Shown here piece by piece: positions 34,678 through 45,148 of a DNA stretch of 64,000 nt (its first letter is position 1; each line of letters begins with the position of its first letter). Both the position numbers and the translations under genes were made by a program. The stretch comes from Heterostelium album PN500 (Eukaryota > Evosea > Eumycetozoa > Acytosteliales > Acytosteliaceae). Where the stretch lies: NCBI RefSeq assembly GCF_000004825.1, contig NW_008805085.1, positions 1,116,001-1,180,000 of the forward strand. The letters run 5' to 3'. The notes under the pieces were generated by a model. That model worked only from the letters and a program-made list of their open reading frames with translations. It was not told where the DNA came from and did not search any database.

Positions 34678-35258
34678 TGCTCATTCCCCGGAGTTTGGAC
34701 ATGTCTAAAGACTCTATTGTTTTCACGATGTGACACGCACACAAACCCACAAAGTGATCACAAAAATTCTGCTCCTCTCTGTCATTTCATACTTTTTTTT
34801 CACCAGTTCCAACATTGGCAATAATATTTGGTACTTTTAAAATCAACAGAGTAATAACGAAATCAAAGCATTCAAATTCACACCCATTCATCTTTCAAAT
34901 CTAACTTTAACCAGCTCAACAACTTAGATAGAACCAATCATTTTTCTTAACATAAAAAAAAAAAAACAAAAAAAAACAAAAAAAACAAAAAAACAAAAAA
35001 AAATATTAATAATCATAATCACACCGCAATCAACATTATAACCTGAAGATACAACAAACAAACAATACATTATATTTTTAAAAGAATAAAATCCAATACA
35101 AGAATTTCATTTTATATTTACAAAAAAAAAAAGTTTTATTATTTACAAAGTGTTAATTTTAATGTACAAAAAAGAAAAAGAGTCGGATTTGATTAACTTT
35201 TTCATGGTTCAACTATTTAAATAGAGTGATAATTAATAAGATTGATTTAAAGAAATAC
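34678..35258. other. Spacer between convergent genes
   Basis: 3' UTRs of the NYN gene and of the small Ig-fold gene, including A-rich runs at 34953-35002. No gene seen. Confidence 0.4.
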
Positions 35259-35773
35259 TTAAGATCTATAGTAGAATATGTAATTACCTTCAATTGAAAT
35301 TGGGATGACATGTTCATTGGAATCACCATGAATCTTATACTTTAGATATAGAGAACCCTGTAGCTGTTTGTTTTCCAAGTTCTTCTTTGGTGTATAAGTT
35401 ATATAGAATAATCTATGCTCCTGTGGATTCAATGGTATATGAGGTTCCGAACAACATTTCTTTCCATCTTTACAATTTTACATTAATATATTGTTTCTTA
35501 CTTATACAAAACGAAATATAATAACAGATACTTACAAACACCACGTACATCAGGTATCTCTATATAGTTATTAATATCTGGATCCATACATAGAATCATA
35601 TCTATAAGTTTACAACTATCATTGGAAACAGTGAATGATAATCTATTATTTGATTGTTTCTTTAGAGAGATAAATAATGATATAATTAATAATCACCACA
35701 ATAAAATGATTGACAAAATAAGTAAACATACATTCTTAAAATTTAATTCTTTAGGTGAAATCAAAATAGTCAT
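35259..35773 (-). CDS. Small MSP/ASH-like (Ig-fold) protein
   Basis: Three exons, 35773-35732, 35659-35536 and 35467-35259, give 124 residues; no exon is long enough to stand out on its own. The protein starts MTILISPKELNFKN and continues with an alternating-strand pattern: NRLSFTVSNDS, then PLNPQEHRLFYITYTPKKN, and a final VIPISIEGNY. The spacing of strands resembles a single MSP/ASH Ig-like domain as in major sperm protein or cilia/centrosome ASH proteins. Dictyostelids lack cilia, so an ER-contact or scaffold role is more likely, but no specific family is recognised. Junctions are all GT..AG and keep frame. Confidence 0.65.
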
Positions 35774-36108
35774 TATTATTATTATTATTATTATTTGTTA
35801 ATCTGTATTGTTATTTATATATTTCTTTTTTCAACAACTGAACTGATAGCTATTTTTAATGAATTAATTAAATGAATGCGATTCAATTTCAAAAAAAAAA
35901 ACATTCCCAAATTTCTCATTCCCATTTGGAAAAAAAAAAAAAATCTTCCCCCAAAAAACAAAAATCTTTTGACGGTTTTCTCAATTAATGACCCCATGAA
36001 ACTATGATAATGGTACTGATAGCTGTGTTATCTTCTCAAAATGATTGTCAAAAATTTTACAATAATTTATTGTTTCACACAAAAAATTTCATTGTTACTC
36101 TATTTTCT
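35774..36108. other. AT-rich spacer
   Basis: Upstream of the small Ig-fold gene with an ATT microsatellite at 35775-35800 and A runs. No gene seen. Confidence 0.4.
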
Positions 36109-37205
36109 TTATAAAGTGTTTGATACGTATTGCTTTAGGAAAGGCAACCAATTATCTGGTAGTGGAGATGACCAAATACCAATGTTATTGATGTTTGCTT
36201 GTTCAATGAGATCGAATCTCAATGCCAATTGGTCTGATGGGTATGGATTATTGTTATTATCTACGGTCTCTAAACCTATTGCCTATTCATTGTAAAACAA
36301 TAAACGAAAGAAAAAAGAGTTGATTGTTGGTATTTGAGAGTGTTTTGTCATATTATTATTATGATATACCTACAAGTCTTTCAAGTGGAATCGAATCGAT
36401 TGCAAAGTTTAGATTTTTTGTGAATGTTGTTATGTTACTTGTGTAGGTTGACATTGTAAAGATGAGGTCTACCTCGGTCTGCCCTAGCAAAGTCAGGTTC
36501 CAAAAAGGATCATAAGTAGCAGCTGCCACCGTCAGAATCTTGTTGTGCTGATGCATTTGTCTCGAAAAGCTATCGATAAACTCTGCGTATGCAACGGCAT
36601 CGTCTTCATTACCACCGATCGGCTCAATATCTACATTATATCCATAGAATCCCTCTGTTAAAGAACTGAATTCAAAGTTAGCAAAAGAAAGGTGGTACAA
36701 CGATAATAAAATATAATATTCTTGTAATAATATTGATTGTGTTACTTACTATTGAATTGCAGAATCAATGAATGGTTGAGGATTCTCAAACAACTGACGA
36801 CACCACTCGATTGTTTCTGGTCTGCCCCAGGGATACGTAGATATCATTGAAAGACCTTTTAAACCATAGGAAGTTATATTTGGTAGTACATTTGTAAAGT
36901 TATTGTTGATCAGTGTTGAATTTGGTCCGAGATTGAATCTTTCATAAGCAACCAATGTTAAAAGTGATTGAATAGACTCGATTTGCTAAAATTTAAGTAT
37001 TAAATGTAAGAGAATCAATCAATCAATCAAAAGTGCAATTAAATAATCATATATTTGTACTACTATAGATACAAACTTGTAAGTCATCTGAAATAGATTC
37101 ATTCGTTCTCTCAAGACCCATCCAAGGCATAACACCATTCTTTGATTCTGTTAAATTACACAAACAAAATACCAACAATACTAAAGAAACTAATAAAAAC
37201 TTCAT
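36109..37205 (-). CDS. Secreted GH18 glycosidase, di-N-acetylchitobiase-like
   Basis: Four exons, 37205-37077, 36985-36750, 36665-36370 and 36275-36109, give 275 residues. The N-terminal MKFLLVSLVLLVFCLCN is a signal peptide. The catalytic GH18 stretch is GFYGYNVDIEPIGG, the DxxDxE-type motif with Asp and Glu of the active site. Later features are ILTVAAATYDPFWN and a C-terminal GIWSSPLPDNW. Several sequons suggest lysosomal or secreted delivery. Lysosomal chitobiase removes the reducing-end GlcNAc from chitobiose cores of glycoproteins and may help digest bacteria. The protein is shorter than animal chitobiase (about 385 residues), with a reduced first part of the barrel. The last acceptor (CAATAG) is chosen to keep frame and is the least certain junction. 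Confidence 0.82.
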
Positions 37206-38970
37206 TCTATATACAAATAAATAAATAATAATAATAAACAATATTAACGAAATATAAAACAATTTAAAAAAAAGAAAAGAAATCATCATGATCCTTTGTA
37301 ATTTACAATTAACAGTTGCCCAATTTTAAGATTGATCAATTTTAAAACAAAAATATCTTTTTAATTTTTTTTTAAAAAAATGTTTTTTTGAAAAATAACA
37401 GTTTTATTTACCAGTACTAGAATTGATAAAAGAAATATTATAAATAATGTTTTTCTTATTATCAATTTTGTTGACAACGAATTAAAATTCTTTAACAATA
37501 AAAATAATTCTTTATAAAAATAAACCTTTGTAAAAAAACAGAAATTTACAATATAAATATAATCGTTCAAAACAAAAAAAAAATCTAGATTATTTTTAAA
37601 TAAATTTGTTATAGTAAAGTAAATCTTAAAAACAAGATAGAAAATGTTATTTGAATCGAAGTTTTGAATATATTTTAAACTAAAGATATTTCGATCTGAT
37701 CTCACAATTCGAAATATTTATTTATGTAATAGCTGTGATGATTGCAAACATATCATGATAAAGAATTGTTTTTTTTTTTAAAACAGGTAACCTTTAGTTG
37801 GTTAAAAATAACTTTGTTGTGGATAGTTTGGTCGATTGAAGAACAAACCGTGAAAGGAGGTTAGGTGGACCATATAGAGAAAAGTTATCATTGGAGAGCC
37901 CTATCAATTTAAGGTTATATCATCAAAGTTTACAATATCTCAAAGGCCAGATTTTTTAATTCTGATTCAAGTTTGGATTTTGAAGTGAACGAACACTTCT
38001 ATTTGATTGGATGATTAGCACATGATTGGGTTTGTTTGAAATCTGATAATAAAAAATAAAATAAAAAAAACGATAAAATTTCAAAAAAAAAAAAAATATA
38101 TAAACTTTTAAAAAAAAACGTGATTTATCATCCCCCCAAAGGTAAAGTGTATCATATGGTTTATACAACAAAATTCCTAAAAAATACAAATTTTTTTTTT
38201 CTCAACGTTTCTGGGGTGATGAGGTTAACACTTTAAATTAATTAATTTTATAAAGTTCGCTGAGTTTTTATTGGAGCTGAAATATATCTGTCCAGCTGAT
38301 GACTTTATTTTTAAATCAACATCCATTCGATTCGAGCAAACTTTCTATGCATTTTAGTCAAGATCAATAGCACAGTATTGACATGGTATGGCATTATAAC
38401 CACAGACTATCTGAGCAATCAGCTGACAAGTTTTTAATTTTATTTTATATTTTCTCTCTTTGCACATGTGTTTTAAATACAGAGGTGCTTTGCTTTTCTT
38501 TTAATTTTAGTCACATTCATCACTATCTTTCGAAATCGAATAGCATCCCACTTAGAACAGGATGGATTGAAAGACGTATTGTGACGATAGGTTACCAAAT
38601 TTTTATAAATATTAATGGGGATTTCAAAGTAAATAGAGTAATCTGATGGATTTTGTTGATCACCAATCATAATACTGAAATAGTCTTGACAATATCATAT
38701 TGTTTTATTCAATTCAATCAAATCAAAGTCTTTATTTTTTTTCTAGATATCTATACTAATTATACAATTACTATAATACCATACCTATATAAGTTATATA
38801 TATAAATATATATTTTTAGATATTATAATTTTTTACTTTTTTACGTTTTTTTATATATATTTTTCTTTTTTTATTAATAATTAATACTTTATAATAAAAT
38901 ATTTATGATTTAATAATAAATATATATATTTTATTAATAATTATATATTTTTGTATAACTAAATAAAACA
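37206..38970. other. 1.8-kb AT-rich spacer without recognisable genes
   Basis: Divergent upstream region of the glycosidase and the GPCR. Less AT-rich patches at 37790-37910 and 38270-38640 read in no convincing frame. A 6-bp hairpin, GAAGTG/CACTTC, is at 37981-37998. Confidence 0.4.
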
Positions 38971-41265
38971 ATGTTGTTTAAATTCCAGAATTTTTTTATA
39001 TTTATAATATTTTTATTGTATATAAACAATGGAATTGCTGCACCTTTCAAAGTGGCAGTGATTTCCTCTGGTGTAAAATCTGATTTCGGTTTCAATCAGA
39101 TGATTAATGAAGGTGTGGTTAATGCTCAGCGTATATTGGGTTCCAACCAAATCCATTTCATCCCACAGATCAAGATGAACATCTTCAACCAGACCATCGA
39201 AGGATTGGTCAAGGACGGTTACAACGGTATCATAACGACCTCGACCGAGTTCACCGCCGGCACAGAGTATTACGCAAAGTTGTATATCAACAACACCAAA
39301 CTCTACTGGATGACTCGTGGAAGATCTACCAACACCACCAATCTCTCCTATTTCACCTATAACATTGGTATCTGCCAATACATCGTTGGTTATTTCGCTG
39401 GACTCTGGTCCAAGACTGGACAGATTGGGTATGTCGCACCGGGTTTGCCAGACGTCGCCAACTACAATGCCAATGCCCTGTTTGTGGGTGCACGTGCCGC
39501 CAATCCCAATGCAACCGTTCACACCTGGAATACCGGTGGTTGGTATATGGTGGACGAAGGTATTGGTGCCACCAATGATCTTATGAGCAAGGGTATCGAT
39601 ATTGTCAGTCAAAACCAAAACGATATGACAGTCGAAGTCGAAGCAATGAAGCATGGACTTATCGGTCTTGGAACCAACGGTTATCCCTTCTCCAGAGTTT
39701 ACGGTCCAAGAATTGGTTTCAGTTTTGTCAACAACTGGACTATGGTATTTGTAAACTTTACTGAATTGATTATCAACGATGCCAACCATTCTACAAAGAC
39801 ATATGGTGATTTTGATAATTTCCTTTCACTTGATAAATTTAGTTTTACTGTAAGTAGTTATAACATATGTTTATGTTTTTTCTCATTCTATAATTTAATA
39901 AAAATAACTAATTGATTTATTTCTTTTTCTCTTTAGGTAAATACAACTATTGTTGATAAAGTAACTGCTGAAATTCATAGATTGATAGGTATGCCAAGAG
40001 AGAAGCATCCTTATTTCTGTAATGAGTATAATCACTACGTATGGGATGGAATGGGTGTTTATACCAACAACTGTATGACTACGCCGCAATTCTTTTTACT
40101 TAATGATCCGTATCCTGGTATGACGTACTATGGTTATTACCAAGTACCTCTCACCAAAATAGAGGATTCCAATGGTTTGATCTATGGTTACGGTATCACA
40201 GCAGGTGTTCTCATCTTAATCTGTATTGTTATGATCTGTCTAATCCAAAAGTATAACACCTATCACGCCATTAGATCAGCCAGTCCATTCTTTTCTATAA
40301 ACATTTTGTTTGGTGGAATCATTACCTATGCTGCCGTCATTATCTATGTCATCCCCAAGAGTACCGTGCAATGCAATGTAAGATTCTGGTTGTTGGCAAT
40401 TGGATACTCATTGCTGATTGGTTCACTCGTAATCAAAAACATAAGAATCTGGTTGATCTTTAGAGACTCTTCGCGTCTACAAATGAGAAAGATTACCAAC
40501 ACCCAACTCTATCCGTTTGTCGCTGCTTTGGTTGGTGTCATGGTTGTGTTGCTTAGTATATTGGCTGCACCATCCATCGGTAATCACCGTGCTGTAGACT
40601 CTAACAACGGTCTTGGCAAGTACGAATTCGAGGAGATTTGCGTTATGTCTAATGAAGGATCGATCGTACTCTACGTTCTTCTCAGTGTATTTGCGTTACT
40701 CATATTCATGGGCGTGTTTGTTTCCTGGAAGATCCGTATCGTCGACATTGAAGAGTTCAACGAAAGTAAGCAAATTGCAAACACCCTCTACGCAGTGTTG
40801 GTGTCGATCTTTATCGTTGTACCACTCATGGTTTCACCCCAAACTCAAAGCAGTGAAACCATTATCATTTGTTCATCTGCATTGTTTATCACTACAATCT
40901 CATTGATGATTTTGTTCATTCCGAAATTCTACAAGGTATACCGCTTTGGAAAGACACCATCGTCTAATCCCGAGTTCCTCAGTGCAGCACGTAGTCCAAT
41001 CGCTGTGCAGAGAAGCGAAAAATCGGGATCTGGTCATACCTCGGGCAAGGGTTCATCGTTCCACGACGAAGAGGCCAGTGCCGAATCAAAGGAGGAAGAG
41101 CCAGTCGTTGGCGAAGAGCCAGAGCCAGAGGAGGAACAAACACCAGTACCAATACACGCCACCTTTGATTCCGATGATGAAGATGAAGCAAATCGCGAAA
41201 CTCCAATCCAAACACCTGGTACAATGACAGCAATTGTATCAAATCAAAATACAGAGTATAATTAA
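38971..41265 (+). CDS. Family 3 G-protein-coupled receptor, metabotropic-glutamate-receptor-like (Grl) with BMP-type ligand domain
   Basis: Two exons, 38971-39849 and 39937-41265, give 735 residues. A signal peptide (FFIFIIFLLYINNGIAA) is followed by a periplasmic-binding-like domain of the BMP/Med type: FKVAVISSGVKSDFGFNQMI, IVGYFAGLWSKTGQIGYVAP, NATVHTWNTGGWY. Seven membrane helices lie at about residues 390-635, including GVLILICIVMICL and FALLIFMGVFVSW, with the family 3 segment SPFFSINILFGG. The tail is acidic and Pro/Glu-rich. Dictyostelids have an expanded Grl set that replaces the glutamate-type ligand domain with a BMP domain; members sense small molecules such as GABA, glutamate, adenosine or folate. 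Ligand unknown here. Confidence 0.93.
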
Positions 41266-41697
41266 GAAAGTAGAACCACTTACAACCAAACGAATCATTT
41301 CACCTGTTTATCAAACATATAATAATAATGATAAACCCAATCGATTTTAAAGTTACCAAATAGTTTTTAAACTTGACATATATAGAACTTAATAAACAAA
41401 TGTAAAATATTTCAAACAAACTTTCATACTATATAAACATGTTTAGTAATGATTGATCATGATTCATTTCTAATATGAGCAGCAAAATTTTGTGTCTATA
41501 AAGCCTGGATGAGAAGAGACTGACATCTGATAAATTAACTAAGTAGGTTTTTAAAAAAGTAGAGATTATTAAAATTTATAAGATATAATTCAAAGTTGAG
41601 CGATTTCATCTTGTTTAGTATATCAAATTGAATTGGTCAATGATCATGCAAAAATTGAATAGACGACATTAAAAATTTCTCCTGGATATAAAAAAAT
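41266..41697. other. Spacer between the GPCR gene and tRNA-Ser
   Basis: GPCR 3' UTR and tRNA upstream region. No gene seen. Confidence 0.4.
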
Positions 41698-41778
41698 GAC
41701 AGCTTAGCCAAGTGGTTACGGCGACAGACTTGAAATCTGTTCCCTTCGGGGGCGCAGGTTCGAACCCTGCAGTTGTCG
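41698..41778 (+). tRNA. tRNA-Ser(UGA)
   Basis: Cloverleaf read by eye: acceptor GACAGCT pairs with AGTTGTC (one G-U), A box TTAGCCAAGTGGT, anticodon stem ACAGA/TCTGT around loop CTTGAAA with anticodon TGA, a long class II variable arm (TCCCTTCGGGGGC) as required for Ser, and B box GGTTCGAACCC. No intron. A TTTT pol III terminator follows at 41787-41790. CCA is not encoded. Confidence 0.97.
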
Positions 41779-41804
41779 AAAACAGCTTTTAAAATCTATG
41801 TCCG

Positions 41805-42106
41805 CCTGCGGTAATGTACCTGCGGTAATGTACCTGCGGTAATGTACCTGCGGTAATGTACCTGCGGTAATGTACCTGCGGTAATGTACCTGCGGTAATG
41901 TACCTGCGGTAATGTACCTGCGGTAATGTACCTGCGGTAATGTACCTGCGGTAATGTACCTGCGGTAATGTACCTGCGGTAATGTACCTGCGGTAATGTA
42001 CCTGCGGTAATGTACCTGCGGTAATGTACCTGCGGTAATGTACCTGCGGTAATGTACCTGCGGTAATGTACCTGCGGTAATGTACCTGCGGTAATGTACC
42101 TGCGGT
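41805..42106. repeat. 14-bp minisatellite, 21.6 perfect tandem copies
   Basis: The unit CCTGCGGTAATGTA repeats from 41805 to 42106 (302 bp) with no mismatch between copies that I could find. It begins 27 bp after the tRNA-Ser. The unit is about half GC in a very AT-rich region. Because 14 is not a multiple of 3, all three minus-strand frames read the same 14-residue cycle and remain open, while the plus strand contains periodic stops; the long frames there are a by-product and not genes. Confidence 0.97.
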
Positions 42107-42212
42107 CCAACTCGTGGTGGAATGCCATGTTTGATGATCAATAGGTGGTCGTAGATTTGTTTCAGAGTGGGTGGTAGACCATCAATCAGAAGACGAAAGG
42201 ACAACATCATTA
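42107..42212 (-). mobile_element. Possible retroelement gag scrap
   Basis: On the minus strand a short stretch reads FRLLIDGLPPTLKQIYDHLL, which resembles the conserved 'GLPP' segment of retroelement gag proteins. It abuts the minisatellite directly and is about 35 codons long. If correct it is a tiny, old and incomplete fossil; family not determinable. Confidence 0.3.
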
Positions 42213-42707
42213 CTCTCGCTTCACTTGTCTTTCATCAAATCTGGATATTGTATTGTAAATCCTATTTTGGCGGTACTCCTCTCCACGATAACAACCTACT
42301 ATCTAATGAATCTATCATAAATGAGTATATACAACACTTATCAGTAATGAAATTAATTATAAATAACAGTATCAGTAACTTACAATCCAAACTTAAATAA
42401 CCAGTAACCAATCAAATGTCAGCCAACTATTATTTCCTCTTCTTCACTTCTTCATTTTCAATTAACCAATTCAATATCTGTATTCTCATCAACTTAATAT
42501 TCTATAAAATAACAATAACTAAAAAATAATTATAATAATAACCAAAATAGCAATCAATATGCAGAAATATGAAAAAGTAAAAACTGAGAAAAAAAAAAAA
42601 AAAAGAAAAACTACATCCCAATATAAAACTTAATTACATCCCAATATAAAACTTAATAAATCAATTTTTACTTCTTAAAAAAAAAATAAAATATAAAGTA
42701 GTAATAC
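42213..42707. other. Accessory spacer in the tRNA island
   Basis: AT-rich, no gene. Includes a direct repeat of 23 bp (listed separately) and an A run at 42589-42609. Confidence 0.4.
42612..42657. repeat. Tandem duplication, 2 x 23 bp
   Basis: TACATCCCAATATAAAACTT followed by AAT occurs twice in perfect tandem (42612-42634 and 42635-42657). Confidence 0.9.
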
Positions 42708-42947
42708 CTGAGGCAGGCGCTGTCCTGTAAAATATTTGGTGATGGTACCCATTACACCAAATTAATCGATGCCAATTACCCCAAGCTTAGCTTTACAATA
42801 GCTAATTCTATCTCCCAAGTAATCACTGTCAATGGCTCTGCATTAACGCGTAAATCTGATTGGAATCTAAATCCATCCAGCTACGTGCCACCACTTTATA
42901 CTGTTGTTCATCAACACTCAACTACAGTTAGATCTATTCTATCCTAA
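42708..42947 (+). pseudogene. Gene fragment without start codon, possibly a carbohydrate-binding (CBM49-like) module
   Basis: An open frame of 79 codons has no ATG but looks like real protein: CKIFGDGTHYTKLIDANYPK, FTIANSISQVITVNG, KSDWNLNPSSYVPPLY. The order of strands and the WNL...PSYV pattern recall the CBM49 cellulose-binding modules of dictyostelid sheath and cellulase proteins; this is a tentative match. It lies alone in the tRNA island with no detectable 5' exon, so it is most likely a translocated or decayed C-terminal gene fragment. Base composition is clearly higher in GC than its surroundings. Confidence 0.45.
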
Positions 42948-43173
42948 TATTACTCAACTTATTAATTAATAATAACTATAAAAAATAATAATAATAATAT
43001 TATTTTATTGGCTATTTCTCACGGCCTGTGTGAGAAAGTATATATAATATAAACAAGAACTAGCAGGTTAATATCAATACCTGCAATTTGTTAACTGATC
43101 ATGAGTCAATAAATCTTTTTTTGAAATAGTAAAAAATTTAATTAATAGATGAAAGACATTCTACATTATTATA

Positions 43174-43610
43174 GAGATACAAAGCGATATTCATTAGTAT
43201 GATGCTTAGTTTATTCTGAATCTGCATTTGGATGGTGTTCGGTCATTCAATTCAGTATGATACAGATCAAATGTTTAGATGATACAAATCGATATTCAAT
43301 AGTATTATGTACAAGGGACTGAATCATCAGAGGAATGTGTTGATTCATTCAAACCAAATAAGTTTATAAATGTATGAGCACGACTGCAATCCACGTTTGG
43401 TAAAACAAATTTAAACTTTGTTTGAATCTTCTTCAATTTCACTATCACTCATCTCCTCCTATTAATGGTTTAATTATTAGTTTAGAAATTGAAAAATTAG
43501 CAGATAAAAAGAATGATAAAGATCGGTACAATTTTTAGATATAAAACGATATTCATTAGAATTGAACATAGTTTATACTGAATCTGCATTTGGATGTGTG
43601 ATCATTCAAC
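43174..43610. repeat. Degenerate direct repeat, about 75 bp, two copies plus a partial third
   Basis: Copy 1 at 43174-43250 and copy 2 at 43536-43610 share AGATAYAAARCGATATTCAT, then an AGTTTAT.CTGAATCTGC core and TTTGGATG..., then CATTCAA. A partial copy (GATACAAATCGATATTCAAT) is at about 43280-43299. Divergence is roughly one base in five, so the copies are not recent. Confidence 0.75.
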
Positions 43611-43723
43611 TACCAACAAACTATCAACACACAGCATGATTTCTCATTACATACATTCAACATGGTATTTACTTAATTAGACTCAATACATATGGATTAT
43701 CCATATCGGATAGTGTGTTTATT

Positions 43724-43741
43724 ACACAGCTGCAGCTGTGT
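43724..43741. repeat. 18-bp perfect palindrome ACACAGCTGCAGCTGTGT
   Basis: Self-complementary and GC-rich compared with its surroundings. It could be a junction of an old inverted insertion or a binding site. Lies between the dispersed repeats and tRNA-Asn. Confidence 0.75.
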
Positions 43742-44748
43742 TATGCAGAGCGAATTACCAAAATAGGACACGAATGTCTATTTAAATAAAAGAAAAATTA
43801 TCAAATATAAATTTACTTTTTTTTTTAAAGTTTCACTGTGTTATGTTGCTTTTACTCAGAGATTTCTATTTTTAAATAAAATTATATTTAAATTTATGTT
43901 AATTAATTTTGTTAAAGTTTGATTTTACATTTGATTCAAATACTTAATATTTGTAAATTAATACAATTTTGAATTTATTGATATTAACTTTAGGAGTATT
44001 GATTTTATTCTTTATTATTTCTTAATTAACTTGGCGTTAAACTAAAAGTTTTAATGTAACTGACACATTGAGAATCTTGATTTGATTAATCACTTGTCAA
44101 AAATGAAGTAGGGTTTTCTAGAATAAGAATAACTGTTATTACTATTTTAATCTTCTCCTTTTCTGATCCCTTTGAATAGATAAACCAAACGCATAATATT
44201 GGAGATGGTTTAAAATATATAATACAGATACTGTTTTTTACACTATAAAAAATTAAAAAGCCAAAAGTTCGAATTTAAGAGAATGATATTCGATTCATTG
44301 AAAGAAAATAATTAGAATACTATTGAATTATACCAACATAAGATAGTCATTTTAAAGTAATTGGAGATGATACAGTATAAATTATATTTAGATACATAGT
44401 GTATCTTTACAGAAAATGGTTGTTTCACTCCTCTTCTATCCTTACATTTCATACTCTTAAAGAAGATAGCAGATTGAAAACCTTTTAATATCTTAATAGA
44501 ATCTTTAAAAAATAATAAAGCTCTTTTGTATGTTTTTTAATAACATAAAGATAATAAATCTACATCTGATAGTTGGTTTAATGAGTAACCATAATATAAT
44601 TAAATTATAGTATATATTCCATTAAGTTGAAATATATAGCTAAAGATTCAAAATCTATGAAACATATCTATTTTACACTCGTTTAAAAGTTCAAGGTTTT
44701 GTAAAAACCGGGCTTACCGCATCCGGTGCTATTTTTAATAAAGAATAT

Positions 44749-44821
44749 CGCTCCTGGTTGGGATCGAACCAACGACCATTCGGTTAACAGCCGAATGCTC
44801 TGCCTACTGAGCCACAGAAGC
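44749..44821 (-). tRNA. tRNA-Asn(GUU)
   Basis: On the minus strand the acceptor GCTTCTG pairs with CAGGAGC (one T-G), D arm GGCTCAGTAGGCAGAGC, anticodon stem TCGGC/ACCGA around GTT, and T arm with B box GGTTCGATCCC; discriminator G. 73 nt, no intron, CCA not encoded. The immediate 3' flank lacks a clear T4 run, with only TTT, so termination may occur further away. Confidence 0.95.
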
Positions 44822-45148
44822 TTTTTTATGAATTAATTTTTTATCTACTCGTTTTATTTTGGTTTAATTATGGTTGACTAAACTAATCCAATCAAACCAA
44901 AAACCTCTCTAATACTCCAATAAAATCCTCAGGTAACTTAAAAAAAAATCTCCTTTTATTTTGTAGATTTATTATTTAAAATATTCACAACAACCTCATG
45001 GAACTTGGTATTCAACAACACATCTCTTGTACGGGTATTAGTTTGACCAATAAACAGGAGAATTTCTTTGTTTTTTAAAAAAAATTCTCTAAAATACTAA
45101 ATTATTTATCCCTCATCATCGCTAGTATAGATTAATATTTTGATTAAA
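44822..45148. other. Spacer between tRNA-Asn and the F-box-like gene
   Basis: AT-rich promoter region. No gene seen. Confidence 0.4.

Larger units (their letters stand above)
42948..44748. other. Repeat-bearing spacer of the tRNA island
   Basis: No intact gene. Holds the dispersed repeat (43174-43610), a palindrome (43724-43741) and a minus-strand scrap at about 43310-43465 that reads VLPNVDCSRAHTFINLFGLN and, in a different frame, a short acidic MSDSEIEED start; probably gene debris. Confidence 0.4.

Noticed and set aside
37361-38189. Minus-strand frames of 77-114 residues rich in Phe, Tyr, Lys, Asn
   Set aside because: Composition is that of random AT-rich sequence; no conserved motif or splice partner.
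39013-39789. Minus-strand 258-residue frame
   Set aside because: Antisense of the GPCR ligand domain; codon periodicity and homology belong to the plus strand.
41805-42106. CRISPR-like array
   Set aside because: Units are directly tandem with no spacers, only 14 bp long, and the genome is eukaryotic.
41716-42210. Long minus-strand frames of 110-164 residues with a repeated 14-residue cycle
   Set aside because: They arise only because a 14-bp perfect tandem repeat lacks stops on that strand; one also runs through the tRNA-Ser gene.
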